A DNA stretch of 28,912 nucleotides from Allobrachymonas sp. (GTDB taxonomy: Bacteria; Pseudomonadota; Gammaproteobacteria; Burkholderiales; Burkholderiaceae), in NCBI GenBank assembly GCA_030529305.1, contig JAUMXD010000007.1, positions 1 through 28,912 on the forward strand, read 5' to 3'. A model generated the notes under the pieces. That model ran no database searches and was not told the DNA's origin. It saw only the letters and a program-made list of their open reading frames with translations. Every line of letters begins with the position of its first letter. Within the stretch, counting starts at the first letter, position 1. The position numbers and the translations under genes are program-made. Of the stretch, positions 7,609 to 14,850 are shown in pieces.

Positions 7609-7634
7609 ATATCGATCGATTCATGTGATTTAAT
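7604..7634 (+). promoter_or_regulatory. Possible promoter of the first substrate-binding protein
   Basis: ATGACA (7604-7609) and TTTAAT (7629-7634) resemble -35 and -10 boxes. The 19-base spacing is long, so this is tentative. The region also contains ATCGATCGAT at 7611-7620. Confidence 0.35.
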
Positions 7635-7656
7635 AAAAACCCTTATCGTTTTATTA
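7631..7656. promoter_or_regulatory. 8-bp inverted repeat just upstream of the ribosome binding site
   Basis: TAATAAAA (7631-7638) and TTTTATTA (7649-7656) are perfect reverse complements around a 10-base spacer. The element overlaps the proposed -10 and ends five bases before GAAAGG, the ribosome binding site at 7661-7666. An operator near the transcription start is the simplest reading. Confidence 0.45.
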
Positions 7657-7675
7657 CACCGAAAGGTTGTTTGTG

Positions 7676-9352
7676 ATGAATACAAGTTTCCCTTTCCGTC
7701 CTTTGGCGCTGGCTTCTGTCGTAAGCGCTTTGGTGTTGGGCCTGTCGGCCTGTGGCCCGCAAAAACCGGCCGCTTCTGGCAAAGAGCCTGCGGCGTCTGA
7801 GGCTTCAGCGCCTGCAGCAGTTGCCAGCGTGGCGCAAGAGCAAGTCGCGCCAGGCAAGCGCATTACTCTGGCGGTTAAAGGTGAACCGCAACAAGGCTAC
7901 GACCCCATCAAAGGCTGGGGCGAGTATGGCAACCCCCTGTTCCAATCCACTTTGCTCAAGCGTGACGACAAGCTCAGCCTGGTGGGTGACTTGGCCACGC
8001 AATGGAATCTTTCGAAAGACAGCAAGACCTGGACGATCACCATTCGTGACGATGCCAAGTTTTCTGATGGCAAGCTCTTGACGGCTGAAGACGTGGCTTT
8101 CACTTTCGAAGCGGCACAAAAAGATGCCTCTACCGTTGATTTGAACAATATGGCTGGCGTCAAAGTGGTCAACCCCACCACGGTAGAAATCACGCTCAAC
8201 AAGCCGCAAGTCACCTTCACGCATTTGCTGGCGACATTGGGCATCGTGCCCAAGCATGCCTATGCCGATGGCTATGGCGAAGCGCCTGTGGGCTCTGGCC
8301 CCTTCAAATTCGTGTCGTGGAGCAAAGGCCAGCAGATGATTGCTGAACCCAACCCGCACTACTACGGCAACAAGCCCGAGTTTGAGCGCATCACCTTCTT
8401 GTTTACCGAAGATGATGCCACTGTGGCTGCCGCCAAAGCAGGGCAGGTGCAAGTCGCCAGTGTGGCGCCAGCCGTGTCCAATCAAGTGCCCGACAGCATG
8501 AACAAAGTCTCGGTCAAAACCGTAGACAACCGCGGCATCATGTTCCCCACCGTGCCTGCGCAGGGCAAGCAGACCGAAGACGGCTTTGACCTAGGCAACA
8601 GCGTCACGGCCGATCCGGCCATTCGCAAGGCTGTCAACATCGCCATCAACCGCCAGCAGTTGGTGGATGGCGTGCTGGGCGGCCACGGCGTGCCCGCCTG
8701 GGGCGTGGCCGACAACCTGCCCTGGGACAACCCCGAGCACCGCCTGAGCGACAACGACATGGCAGGCGCCGAGAAGCTGCTGCAAGCCGCTGGCTGGAAG
8801 AAAAACGCCAACGGCGTGCTGGAAAAGAACGGCGTGCAAGCGCGTATTCCGCTGCTGTATTTCTCGAACGACAGCACGCGCCAGGCACTGGCCTTGGCTG
8901 TGGCCGATATGGTCAAGCCCCTGGGCATCGTGTTTGAGGTGGCGGGCAAAACGCGCGAAGAGGTCAAGCGCCTCAAGCACTCCAGCGCCGTGCTGTACGG
9001 CTGGGGCCAGCACAGCCCGATCGAGATGTACAACCTCTACCTCAGCACCAAAGCAGGCAAGGGCAGCTACAACACGGGCTTTTACAAAAACCCGAAAGTG
9101 GATGCTTACCTGGAAGCCGCCGAGAGCGCCAACAGCTTCGACGAATCGCTGCCGCACTGGAAGAACGCCCAGTGGGACGGCAAAACGGGCTTGGGCATGA
9201 AGGGCGATGCGCCCTGGGCTTGGCTGGTCAACCTCGATCACGTCTACTTTGTGGACAAGTGCCTGGACATTGGCCCGCGCCAGATCGAGCCGCATGGTCA
9301 CGGCTACCCCATCACCTGGAACGTGCAAGACTGGAAGTGGACTTGCAAGTGA
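7676..9352 (+). CDS. ABC transporter substrate-binding lipoprotein, NikA/DppA/OppA type (copy 1)
   Basis: 558 residues. The signal peptide ends in the lipobox LGLSAC with lipidated Cys26, followed by an Ala/Pro-rich linker (about 27-60) to the membrane. The solute-binding domain has the family hallmarks: NPLFQSTLLKRDD, TWTITIRDDAKFSDGKLLTAEDV, VGSGPFKFVSW and PAIRKAVNIAINRQQLVDGVL. The C-terminus bears conserved FVDKCLDIGPRQ, PHGHGYPITWN and QDWKWTC elements with two Cys and two His. It should deliver a peptide, metal-ligand or metal ion to the inner-membrane permeases encoded further on. A metal such as nickel is my inference from the His-rich permease, not from this sequence alone. I chose ATG 7676, 9 bases after GAAAGG. 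The gene has its own terminator and is a paralogue of the next gene. Confidence 0.85.
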   Translation: MNTSFPFRPLALASVVSALVLGLSACGPQKPAASGKEPAASEASAPAAVASVAQEQVAPGKRITLAVKGEPQQGYDPIKGWGEYGNPLFQSTLLKRDDKLSLVGDLATQWNLSKDSKTWTITIRDDAKFSDGKLLTAEDVAFTFEAAQKDASTVDLNNMAGVKVVNPTTVEITLNKPQVTFTHLLATLGIVPKHAYADGYGEAPVGSGPFKFVSWSKGQQMIAEPNPHYYGNKPEFERITFLFTEDDATVAAAKAGQVQVASVAPAVSNQVPDSMNKVSVKTVDNRGIMFPTVPAQGKQTEDGFDLGNSVTADPAIRKAVNIAINRQQLVDGVLGGHGVPAWGVADNLPWDNPEHRLSDNDMAGAEKLLQAAGWKKNANGVLEKNGVQARIPLLYFSNDSTRQALALAVADMVKPLGIVFEVAGKTREEVKRLKHSSAVLYGWGQHSPIEMYNLYLSTKAGKGSYNTGFYKNPKVDAYLEAAESANSFDESLPHWKNAQWDGKTGLGMKGDAPWAWLVNLDHVYFVDKCLDIGPRQIEPHGHGYPITWNVQDWKWTCK

Positions 9353-9362
9353 TTGAGGGCTT

Positions 9363-9387
9363 GAACAGGGCTTAATCGGCCCTGTTC
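9363..9387 (+). repeat. Hairpin just after the first binding-protein gene
   Basis: GAACAGGGC pairs perfectly with GCCCTGTTC (9 bp) around a 7-base loop, 10 bases after the stop codon. No T-run follows, so it probably protects the 3' end or acts as a weak terminator. Confidence 0.5.
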
Positions 9388-9546
9388 TCACCACTTGCTC
9401 CTGCTTTGTGTTGCGCTCCGTGCGCGGCATGCAGCGGCAGGCTGTGATGACGTGTACCGCCATCGCAGGGCGGTGGAAATGAGTGGCTGTGCTGGTTGCT
9501 GTTTGTCAGATCAGAGCCACGAGCCATTAAAAACACTGAAAAAGTC

Positions 9547-9577
9547 AAAAGCCGCCTGGAATGCCAGGCGGCTTTTT
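9547..9577 (+). terminator. Strong Rho-independent terminator between the binding-protein genes
   Basis: AAAAGCCGCCTGG pairs perfectly with CCAGGCGGCTTTT (13 bp) around AATG, with five Ts at the 3' side and As on the 5' side, so it could work in both directions. It makes the first binding protein a separate transcription unit from the rest of the importer. Confidence 0.88.
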
Positions 9578-9721
9578 GCATGTATTGGCGTGGAGTTTTC
9601 GTTAATGCGTGCCGATGAATGCCAATGAGCGCTGGTTGAGGAGTTTTTATTGCTTTTCTGCTATTGAGCGCGCATTGGCTGTGCAGCTGCTTTCATTTTC
9701 TTTTCAAGTTTGCGCTGACTG

Positions 9722-9735
9722 ATGCTTGAAAGCAT
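9722..9735. promoter_or_regulatory. 14-bp palindrome overlapping the -35 of the second importer unit
   Basis: ATGCTT-GA-AAGCAT is a perfect palindrome covering the -35 hexamer at 9726-9731, a classical repressor position. It does not match the E. coli NikR half-site GTATGA. Confidence 0.4.
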
Positions 9736-9753
9736 AAGACTTCATGTTAGTAT
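9726..9753 (+). promoter_or_regulatory. Promoter of the binding protein 2 / permease unit
   Basis: TTGAAA (9726-9731) and TAGTAT (9748-9753) are 16 bases apart, with a nearby TG upstream of the -10. The start of transcription would be near 9760, giving a leader of about 30 bases. Confidence 0.5.
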
Positions 9754-9788
9754 CGTCACATTTCATAAAAATGGAAAGGTATTGTCAT

Positions 9789-11459
9789 ATGAGAGCTTCT
9801 TTCACTCCTTCTTATCTCGCCAAAGCATGTGCTGCCGCATTTGCTGGTTCTTTGCTGGCTTTGGCAGGCTGCTCGCAGCAGTCTGCACCGGCCAAGCAAG
9901 AGGCTTCTGCCCCTGCGGCTCCGGCAGCATCCGCAGCGCCTGCCGCTGCAACAACGGCTACGGGCAAGCGTTTGGTGCTGGCCATTCGTGGCGAACCCGA
10001 TCAGGGCTTTGACCCCATCAAGGGCTGGGGCCATTACGGCAACCCGCTGTTCCAATCCACCTTGCTCAAGCGCGACGACAAGCTCAATCTGCAAGGCGAT
10101 TTGGCTACCAAGTGGGAACTGTCGAAAGACGCCAAAACCTGGACTGTTACCATCCGCGACGATGTAAAGTTTTCTGACGGCCAGCCGCTCACGGCCGACG
10201 ATGTGGTCTTTACGTACGAGCAAGGTGCCAAGTCTGCTGGCACGGTAGACATGGGCGAGTTTGAAAGCATCAAGGCGCTCAACCCCACCACGCTCGAAAT
10301 CAAGCTGAAAAAGCCGCACATCACCTTCGTGAACACATTGGTGACCTTGGGCATCGTGCCCAAGCACGCTTACAAAGAAGGCTATGCCGACAACCCCATG
10401 GGTTCTGGCCCCTTCAAGTTCGTATCGTGGAACAAGGGCCAGCAAATGATTGTGGAGCCCAACCCCGGTTACTACGGCAACAAGTCCGAGTTTGAACGCA
10501 TCACCTTCCTCTACACCAGCCCGGATGCCACGGTTGCCGCTGCACGTGCTGGTCAGGTGAACATGGCTGTGGTCACGCCCGCTACGGCAGACAGCGTGCC
10601 CGAGAAAATGCAGCGCGTGGTGGTTGAGTCGGTGGATAACCGCGGCATCATGTTCCCGATGCAGCCTGCTGGCAAGAAGACCGAATCGGGCCGCCCCATT
10701 GGTAACGACGTAACGGCTGACGTGGCCATCCGCAAGGCCATCAGCATTGCGGTGGATCGCAAGAAGTTGACCGAAGGCGTGCTGGGCGGCTATGGCACCC
10801 CGGCTTGGAGCGTTTCCGACGGCCTGCCTTGGGACAACACCGAACAGCGCTTGGGCGACAACGACATGGAAGGCGCCAAGGCCATGCTGGATGCCGCTGG
10901 CTGGAAAGTGGGCGCTAACGGCGTGCGCGAGAAGAACGGCAAGCCCGCGCAGTTCACCGTGCTCTACCCCGCGCATGACAACGTGCGCCAGGCGCTGGCT
11001 GTAGCTGTGGCCGACATGCTCAAGCCGCTGGGCATTCAGATGGATGTGTCGGGCAAGAGCTGGGACGATATCGAACGTGACATGCATAGCTCGGCCGTGT
11101 TGATGGGCTGGGGCTCGCACGATCCGATCGACCTGTATCGCGTGTACGCTTCCAAGTTCGCGGGTGTGGAGTTCTACAACCCCGGCTTCTATAAAAACGA
11201 CACGGTCAACAAGCATATGGAAGCCGCTCAGGCCGCCAGCAGCTTTGAGGAATCCATTCCACACTGGAAAAATGCGGCTTGGGACGGCAAAACCGGCTTT
11301 GGTATGAAGGGCGACGCTGCCTGGGCTTGGCTGGTGAACCTGCAGCACATCTACTTCGTTGACAAGTGCCTGGATATTGGCCCCCGTCAAGTTGAGCCCC
11401 ACGGCCACGGCTACCCCGTGACCTGGAACATGCAAGACTGGAAGTGGACATGCCAGTAA
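9789..11459 (+). CDS. ABC transporter substrate-binding lipoprotein, NikA/DppA/OppA type (copy 2)
   Basis: 556 residues, clearly paralogous to the preceding gene along its whole length after the lipobox. Shared long blocks include YGNPLFQSTLLKRDDKL, TLGIVPKHAY and FVDKCLDIGPRQ. The signal peptide ends LALAGC with lipidated Cys28, then an Ala-rich linker. The C-terminus again carries PHGHGYPVTWN and a terminal WKWTCQ. Its role should be periplasmic capture of the substrate for the permease pair that follows directly. ATG 9789 is preferred over an ATG at 9744 because GGAAAGG lies about 9 bases upstream and a clean signal peptide begins there. The stop overlaps the start of the first permease, so this copy is translationally coupled to the transporter while copy 1 is not. 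Ligand specificity of the two may differ. Confidence 0.87.
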   Translation: MRASFTPSYLAKACAAAFAGSLLALAGCSQQSAPAKQEASAPAAPAASAAPAAATTATGKRLVLAIRGEPDQGFDPIKGWGHYGNPLFQSTLLKRDDKLNLQGDLATKWELSKDAKTWTVTIRDDVKFSDGQPLTADDVVFTYEQGAKSAGTVDMGEFESIKALNPTTLEIKLKKPHITFVNTLVTLGIVPKHAYKEGYADNPMGSGPFKFVSWNKGQQMIVEPNPGYYGNKSEFERITFLYTSPDATVAAARAGQVNMAVVTPATADSVPEKMQRVVVESVDNRGIMFPMQPAGKKTESGRPIGNDVTADVAIRKAISIAVDRKKLTEGVLGGYGTPAWSVSDGLPWDNTEQRLGDNDMEGAKAMLDAAGWKVGANGVREKNGKPAQFTVLYPAHDNVRQALAVAVADMLKPLGIQMDVSGKSWDDIERDMHSSAVLMGWGSHDPIDLYRVYASKFAGVEFYNPGFYKNDTVNKHMEAAQAASSFEESIPHWKNAAWDGKTGFGMKGDAAWAWLVNLQHIYFVDKCLDIGPRQVEPHGHGYPVTWNMQDWKWTCQ

Positions 11460-12682
11460 CTGGCGACGATCACCGCCAACACCGCCATGACGGCCCCGCG
11501 CCGCATGGCGATGCGTCCGGCCCGCACGATCACGCCCACATCCACGGGGGCGATCACGATCACGGGCTGGCGCATGCCCATGTGCACCCACAGGCCGAAG
11601 TGGCAACGCTCACGCCTGTGGCCGAGCACACCCATGAACACGTGCATGAAGATGGCTCGCTTCATGCTCATGCGCATGTGCGCGGCCATTCATGGCCCCA
11701 GTTTTTCTGGAATCGGCTGCGCCGTTTCGTGGTGCTGATCACGCTGGTGGCCGTTTCTTCTTTCACTTTGGTAGCAGCTTCGCCGGTTGATCCGGTAGCG
11801 GCCCTATTCAAGGCCGAGGTGCTGCGCTTAAGCCCCGAACAGCGCGAACGCATCGCTGAAAAATGGGGCTTGAACGACCCTGCCCCTGTGCGTTTTGGCA
11901 AATGGGCCGCTAATGCGGTGCAAGGCGATTTGGGGCGCTCGATGGTGTATGACGCACCGGTTTCCAAAGTCATCACCGAACGTTTTCTCAACTCTTTCAT
12001 GCTCATGCTGCTGGCCTGGGTGCTGGGCGGTGTCGTGGGCTTTGGCATGGGGCTGCTAGCCGGTGCGCTGGAAGGCAGCTTCATCGACAAAATCATTCGC
12101 GGCTATGCCATGGTGCTGGCATCGGCTCCCACATTCTGGGTGGCGATCGTGCTGCTCTTGCTGTTTGCCGTGCGCCTGGGTTGGGCGCCTGTGTGCTGTT
12201 CGGCGCCCCCTGGTTACTTGCCGCACGAGGTGAGTTTGTGGCAGCGCATGCACCATTTGGCTTTGCCGGTGCTGACGCTTTCGATGCTGGGCATCGCTCA
12301 AGTCACCCTGCACACGCGCGACAAAGTGCGCGAAGTGATGGAAAGCGATTACGCCACCTTGGCGCAAGCGCAAGGTTTGAGCAAATGGGGTCGCGCTTGG
12401 CGGCACGGCTTGCGCAATGGCGCTTTGCCTGCGCTGACGCTGCACTTTGCCCATGCGGGTGAATTGTTTGGCGGATCGGTGCTGGCAGAAACCGTGTTTT
12501 CTTACCCCGGCTTGGGCCAGGCCACGGTAGAAGCTGGCACGCGTGGCGATGCGGCTTTGCTGCTGGGTATTTCGCTGTTTGCGGCCATTTTCGTTTTTGC
12601 TGGCAACACCTTGGCCGATATTTGCGCCCGCTTGGTTGATCCGCGCATGGATCGGCTGGAGATGCACCACCATGGACACTAG
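11450..12682 (+). CDS. ABC transporter permease, NikB/DppB type, with His-rich cytoplasmic extension
   Basis: 410 residues. The first 82 are a hydrophilic segment with 21 histidines between positions 8 and 80, in patterns such as HDHAHIHGGDHDHG and HTHEHVHEDG. The first membrane helix begins near 93; members of this family normally start just before that helix. Further features are a periplasmic loop with GDLGRSMVYDAPVSKVI, several membrane helices, and the EAA loop ATLAQAQGLSKWGRAWRHG, which contacts the ATPase. The protein ends MHHHGH. In this family the N-terminus faces the cytoplasm, so the extension could take up or sense imported metal. I start at ATG 11450, which overlaps the previous stop by 10 bases; an in-frame GTG two codons earlier is possible. 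A start after the His region has no better signal. The 3' end overlaps the next gene by 11 bases. Confidence 0.85.
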   Translation: MPVTGDDHRQHRHDGPAPHGDASGPHDHAHIHGGDHDHGLAHAHVHPQAEVATLTPVAEHTHEHVHEDGSLHAHAHVRGHSWPQFFWNRLRRFVVLITLVAVSSFTLVAASPVDPVAALFKAEVLRLSPEQRERIAEKWGLNDPAPVRFGKWAANAVQGDLGRSMVYDAPVSKVITERFLNSFMLMLLAWVLGGVVGFGMGLLAGALEGSFIDKIIRGYAMVLASAPTFWVAIVLLLLFAVRLGWAPVCCSAPPGYLPHEVSLWQRMHHLALPVLTLSMLGIAQVTLHTRDKVREVMESDYATLAQAQGLSKWGRAWRHGLRNGALPALTLHFAHAGELFGGSVLAETVFSYPGLGQATVEAGTRGDAALLLGISLFAAIFVFAGNTLADICARLVDPRMDRLEMHHHGH

Positions 12683-13595
12683 CCGGCCCTCTTCTTCATC
12701 TTCGCCCGCTGGCGTTGCGGTGTCACAGGCGCAAGTGGCAGCCATGCCCCAGACCTTGATGGAGCGCAGCGGCCTGCCTTGGCTCAGCTCACGCTTGGTG
12801 ACGCTGACGGCTGCCAGCGTGGCCCTGCTGATTCTGATCGCCATCTTGGTGGCTGCAGCCCTGCTGCCCGATAGCGGCTTGAGCACGCAGCTGGATGCGC
12901 GCATTCAACCGCCTTCTGCCCAATACATTTTTGGAACAGACACTTTGGGGCGCGACATGTTCACCCGCACCATCAAAGGGCTGGCCGTGAGCATGCGCGT
13001 AGGCATGCTGGCTTCTTTTGGCGCCACGCTCATTGCCATTGCGCTGGGCGTGCTGTCGGCCTTGAGCAAAAAGCTCGACATGCTCATCGGCGTGCTGATC
13101 GACCTGACCATGGCCCTGCCGCACTTGGTGCTGGTCATCATGATCTCGTTCACGCTTGGCGGGGGCACCAAGGGCGTGATCATCGCCGTGTGCGTGTCGC
13201 ACTGGCCGGGGCTGGCGCGATTGGTGCGTGCCGAGGTGCGTCAGGTACTTGCGGCTGACTATGTGCAAGTGTCGCGCTTGCTGGGGCGCACAGGCTGGCA
13301 AGTGGCCGCCAAGCACGTGTTGCCCCATGTGTTGCCGCAGGCTTTGGTGGGAGCGGTGCTGCTGTTCCCGCATGCCATCTTGCATGAATCGGCGCTGACC
13401 TTCCTGGGCTTTGGGCTGGAGCCGCATTTGCCCGCAACTGGCGTGCTGCTGTCGGAATCGATGCGTTACATCACGGCTGGCTGGTGGTGGCTGGGCGTTT
13501 TGCCGGGCGTGTGCCTGCTGCTCATGGTGCTGACTTTCGAGCAGGTGGCGCTGGGCTTGCGGCTTATGCTTGATCCGCGCCGGGCGCAGGAATGA
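12672..13595 (+). CDS. ABC transporter permease, NikC/DppC type
   Basis: 307 residues. A Ser/Ala-rich N-terminal stretch of about 35 residues precedes the first membrane helix. A typical DppC periplasmic segment follows (QYIFGTDTLGRDMFTR), then five further helices. The EAA loop is ADYVQVSRLLGRTGWQVAAKHVLPHVLPQAL. It forms a heterodimer with the upstream permease in the inner membrane. The gene starts within the end of that permease (11-base overlap), indicating translational coupling and equal expression. The ATG at 12672 is chosen for this overlap; a longer open frame begins at 12543 entirely within the upstream gene and is out of frame with it. No His-rich region is present in this subunit. 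The next transporter gene is unusually far away, 436 bases. Confidence 0.88.
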   Translation: MDTSRPSSSSSPAGVAVSQAQVAAMPQTLMERSGLPWLSSRLVTLTAASVALLILIAILVAAALLPDSGLSTQLDARIQPPSAQYIFGTDTLGRDMFTRTIKGLAVSMRVGMLASFGATLIAIALGVLSALSKKLDMLIGVLIDLTMALPHLVLVIMISFTLGGGTKGVIIAVCVSHWPGLARLVRAEVRQVLAADYVQVSRLLGRTGWQVAAKHVLPHVLPQALVGAVLLFPHAILHESALTFLGFGLEPHLPATGVLLSESMRYITAGWWWLGVLPGVCLLLMVLTFEQVALGLRLMLDPRRAQE

Positions 13596-13610
13596 AAGGA
13601 TAAGTATTCA

Positions 13611-13664
13611 GCTGCTGGCTGCGGCATGCATGCTTTGTTGATGCAGTGCATGCCGCGCAGCAGC
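13611..13664. repeat. Large hairpin downstream of the second permease
   Basis: GCTGCTG then GCGGCATGCA on the left pairs with TGCATGCCGC then CAGCAGC on the right: 17 base pairs with a small 3-by-1 internal loop and a 16-base terminal loop. Confidence 0.6.
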
Positions 13665-13879
13665 ACACACAGGCACAGGGGGGCAATACCGGTCGCGCAA
13701 GCGTTATGGGGCAGCCTCTGGTGCATCAACAGCATGCCGCGCAACGGTTTTGGGCGCACGCGCAGGGTTTGGCGGCATGGCACTTCCGGCAGAGGTTGCA
13801 GGCAGGCGCTTGCACCCCACCCACGCGCTACCCGTGGGGCTTGGCTGGCTTGCGCCCCTGTGCCTGTGTGTGTTGCAGC
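13657..13879. repeat. Long inverted repeat, 25-bp arms with two mismatches
   Basis: The arms are 13657-13681 and 13855-13879. An 18-base core, CACACACAGGCACAGGGG, is matched perfectly by its reverse complement at 13855-13872. The 173 bases between may be a small mobile or degenerate element, or the arms may fold the spacer RNA into one long stem. Confidence 0.6.
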
Positions 13880-14031
13880 AAGTGGCCTTCACTGCAACGG
13901 TATTGGTAGAACTTGAAGTTGCTGGCTTGACGGTTTGCGGGGCTTGTGCAGGTTCGTTGCGGTGGGCCTTTTTACCTGCCGCCGGTTGGTACAGTGGCTT
14001 GACCTTGTTCCCGATTAAAGGAAATTGATTG

Positions 14032-14850
14032 ATGCTTGAAGTGCAAGACATGCATCTGAGCTTTGCGCGTTACTGCAGCCTGCTGCGGCGCGAATGGCTA
14101 CCCGTGCTCAATGGCGTGAGCTGCAACGTGCAGCGCGGCGAACTGGTCGCCCTGATCGGCGCCAGCGGCGCGGGCAAAAGCCTGCTGGCCCATGCGGTGC
14201 TGGGCATTTTGCCGCGCACGGCCAAAGTGAGTGCCACCATGACATTTGATGGCCAGCCCCTCACGCCCGAGCGGCAAGCCGCTTGGCGCGGCAAGCGCAT
14301 TGCCCTGGTGCCGCAAGCCATTACGTATTTGGACCCCACCGCCGTGGCGCGCCGCCAGGTGGCGTGGGCAGCCATGGCGGCGAAGCGCTTTCAAGACAAA
14401 GCGGCAGCAAACCAAGAGGCGCGCGAAGAGCTGTTGCGCTACGGCCTGCCCGAAGTGGCGCACAAGCGTTACCCGCACCAACTCTCAGGTGGCATGGCGC
14501 GGCGCGTGCTCACGGCCATTGCCACCGTGTCGCACGCTGATTTGTTGATTGCCGACGAGCCCACTTCGGGTTTGGATCCCGAAGTCTGCAACATGGCCTT
14601 GCAGCACATGCGCAGCCTGGCCGATGCAGGCAAGGCCATGCTGGTCATCACCCATGATCTGGATGCCGTGCGCCATGTGGCCGACCGCATCGTGGTGATG
14701 CAAGCGGGCCGCACCGTTGAAACGGTGGATGCCGCCACCTTTGCCAGTGGTCAGGCTCAGCACCCGTTTACCCGGGCGCTGTATCACGCTTTGCCGCAAA
14801 ATGGTTTTTGCGATTACACCGAGGCTGCGCCGGAGGCCGCCCATGCTTGA
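14032..14850 (+). CDS. ABC transporter ATPase, NikD/DppD type
   Basis: 272 residues with a complete ATP-binding cassette: Walker A GASGAGKS (43-50), Q-loop Q95, signature LSGGM (151-155), Walker B LLIADEP (171-177), D-loop SGLD and switch His208 in VITHDLD. The C-terminus has HPFTRALYHALP, the segment seen in peptide/nickel ATPases (consensus HPYT..L). It should energise import together with the next gene. ATG 14032 has AAAGGA about 9 bases upstream. The 3' end overlaps the next ATPase by 8 bases. The signature has Met after LSGG where Gln or Glu is common; this occurs in NikD-like proteins and should not prevent function. Confidence 0.87.
   Translation: MLEVQDMHLSFARYCSLLRREWLPVLNGVSCNVQRGELVALIGASGAGKSLLAHAVLGILPRTAKVSATMTFDGQPLTPERQAAWRGKRIALVPQAITYLDPTAVARRQVAWAAMAAKRFQDKAAANQEAREELLRYGLPEVAHKRYPHQLSGGMARRVLTAIATVSHADLLIADEPTSGLDPEVCNMALQHMRSLADAGKAMLVITHDLDAVRHVADRIVVMQAGRTVETVDAATFASGQAQHPFTRALYHALPQNGFCDYTEAAPEAAHA

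Larger units (their letters stand above)
9353..9788. other. Intergenic region between the two binding-protein genes
   Basis: It holds the 9363-9387 hairpin, a strong terminator (9547-9577), then a promoter with a palindrome over its -35. Between 9388 and 9546 I see no gene or RNA structure that I recognise. Confidence 0.55.
13596..14031. other. 436-bp repeat-rich spacer inside the transporter operon
   Basis: The region splits the permease pair from the ATPase pair. Open frames exist on both strands, but none has a ribosome binding site plus recognisable sequence, so I call no gene. It contains a 17-bp hairpin (13611-13664), a long inverted repeat (13657-13681 with 13855-13879) and two copies of GCATGCCGCGCA (13648-13659 and 13732-13743). 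I see no intrinsic terminator and no strong promoter. Transcription may read through, or the ATPases may have their own weak promoter. Confidence 0.6.

Noticed and set aside
9756..11606. Minus-strand open frame of 616 codons over binding protein 2
   Set aside because: Antisense shadow; the plus frame has a signal peptide, lipobox and full solute-binding domain.
13626..13916. Possible 96-residue gene in the transporter spacer
   Set aside because: Several overlapping frames on both strands are open here, none with a ribosome binding site or family match; the open frames follow from GC-rich repeats.
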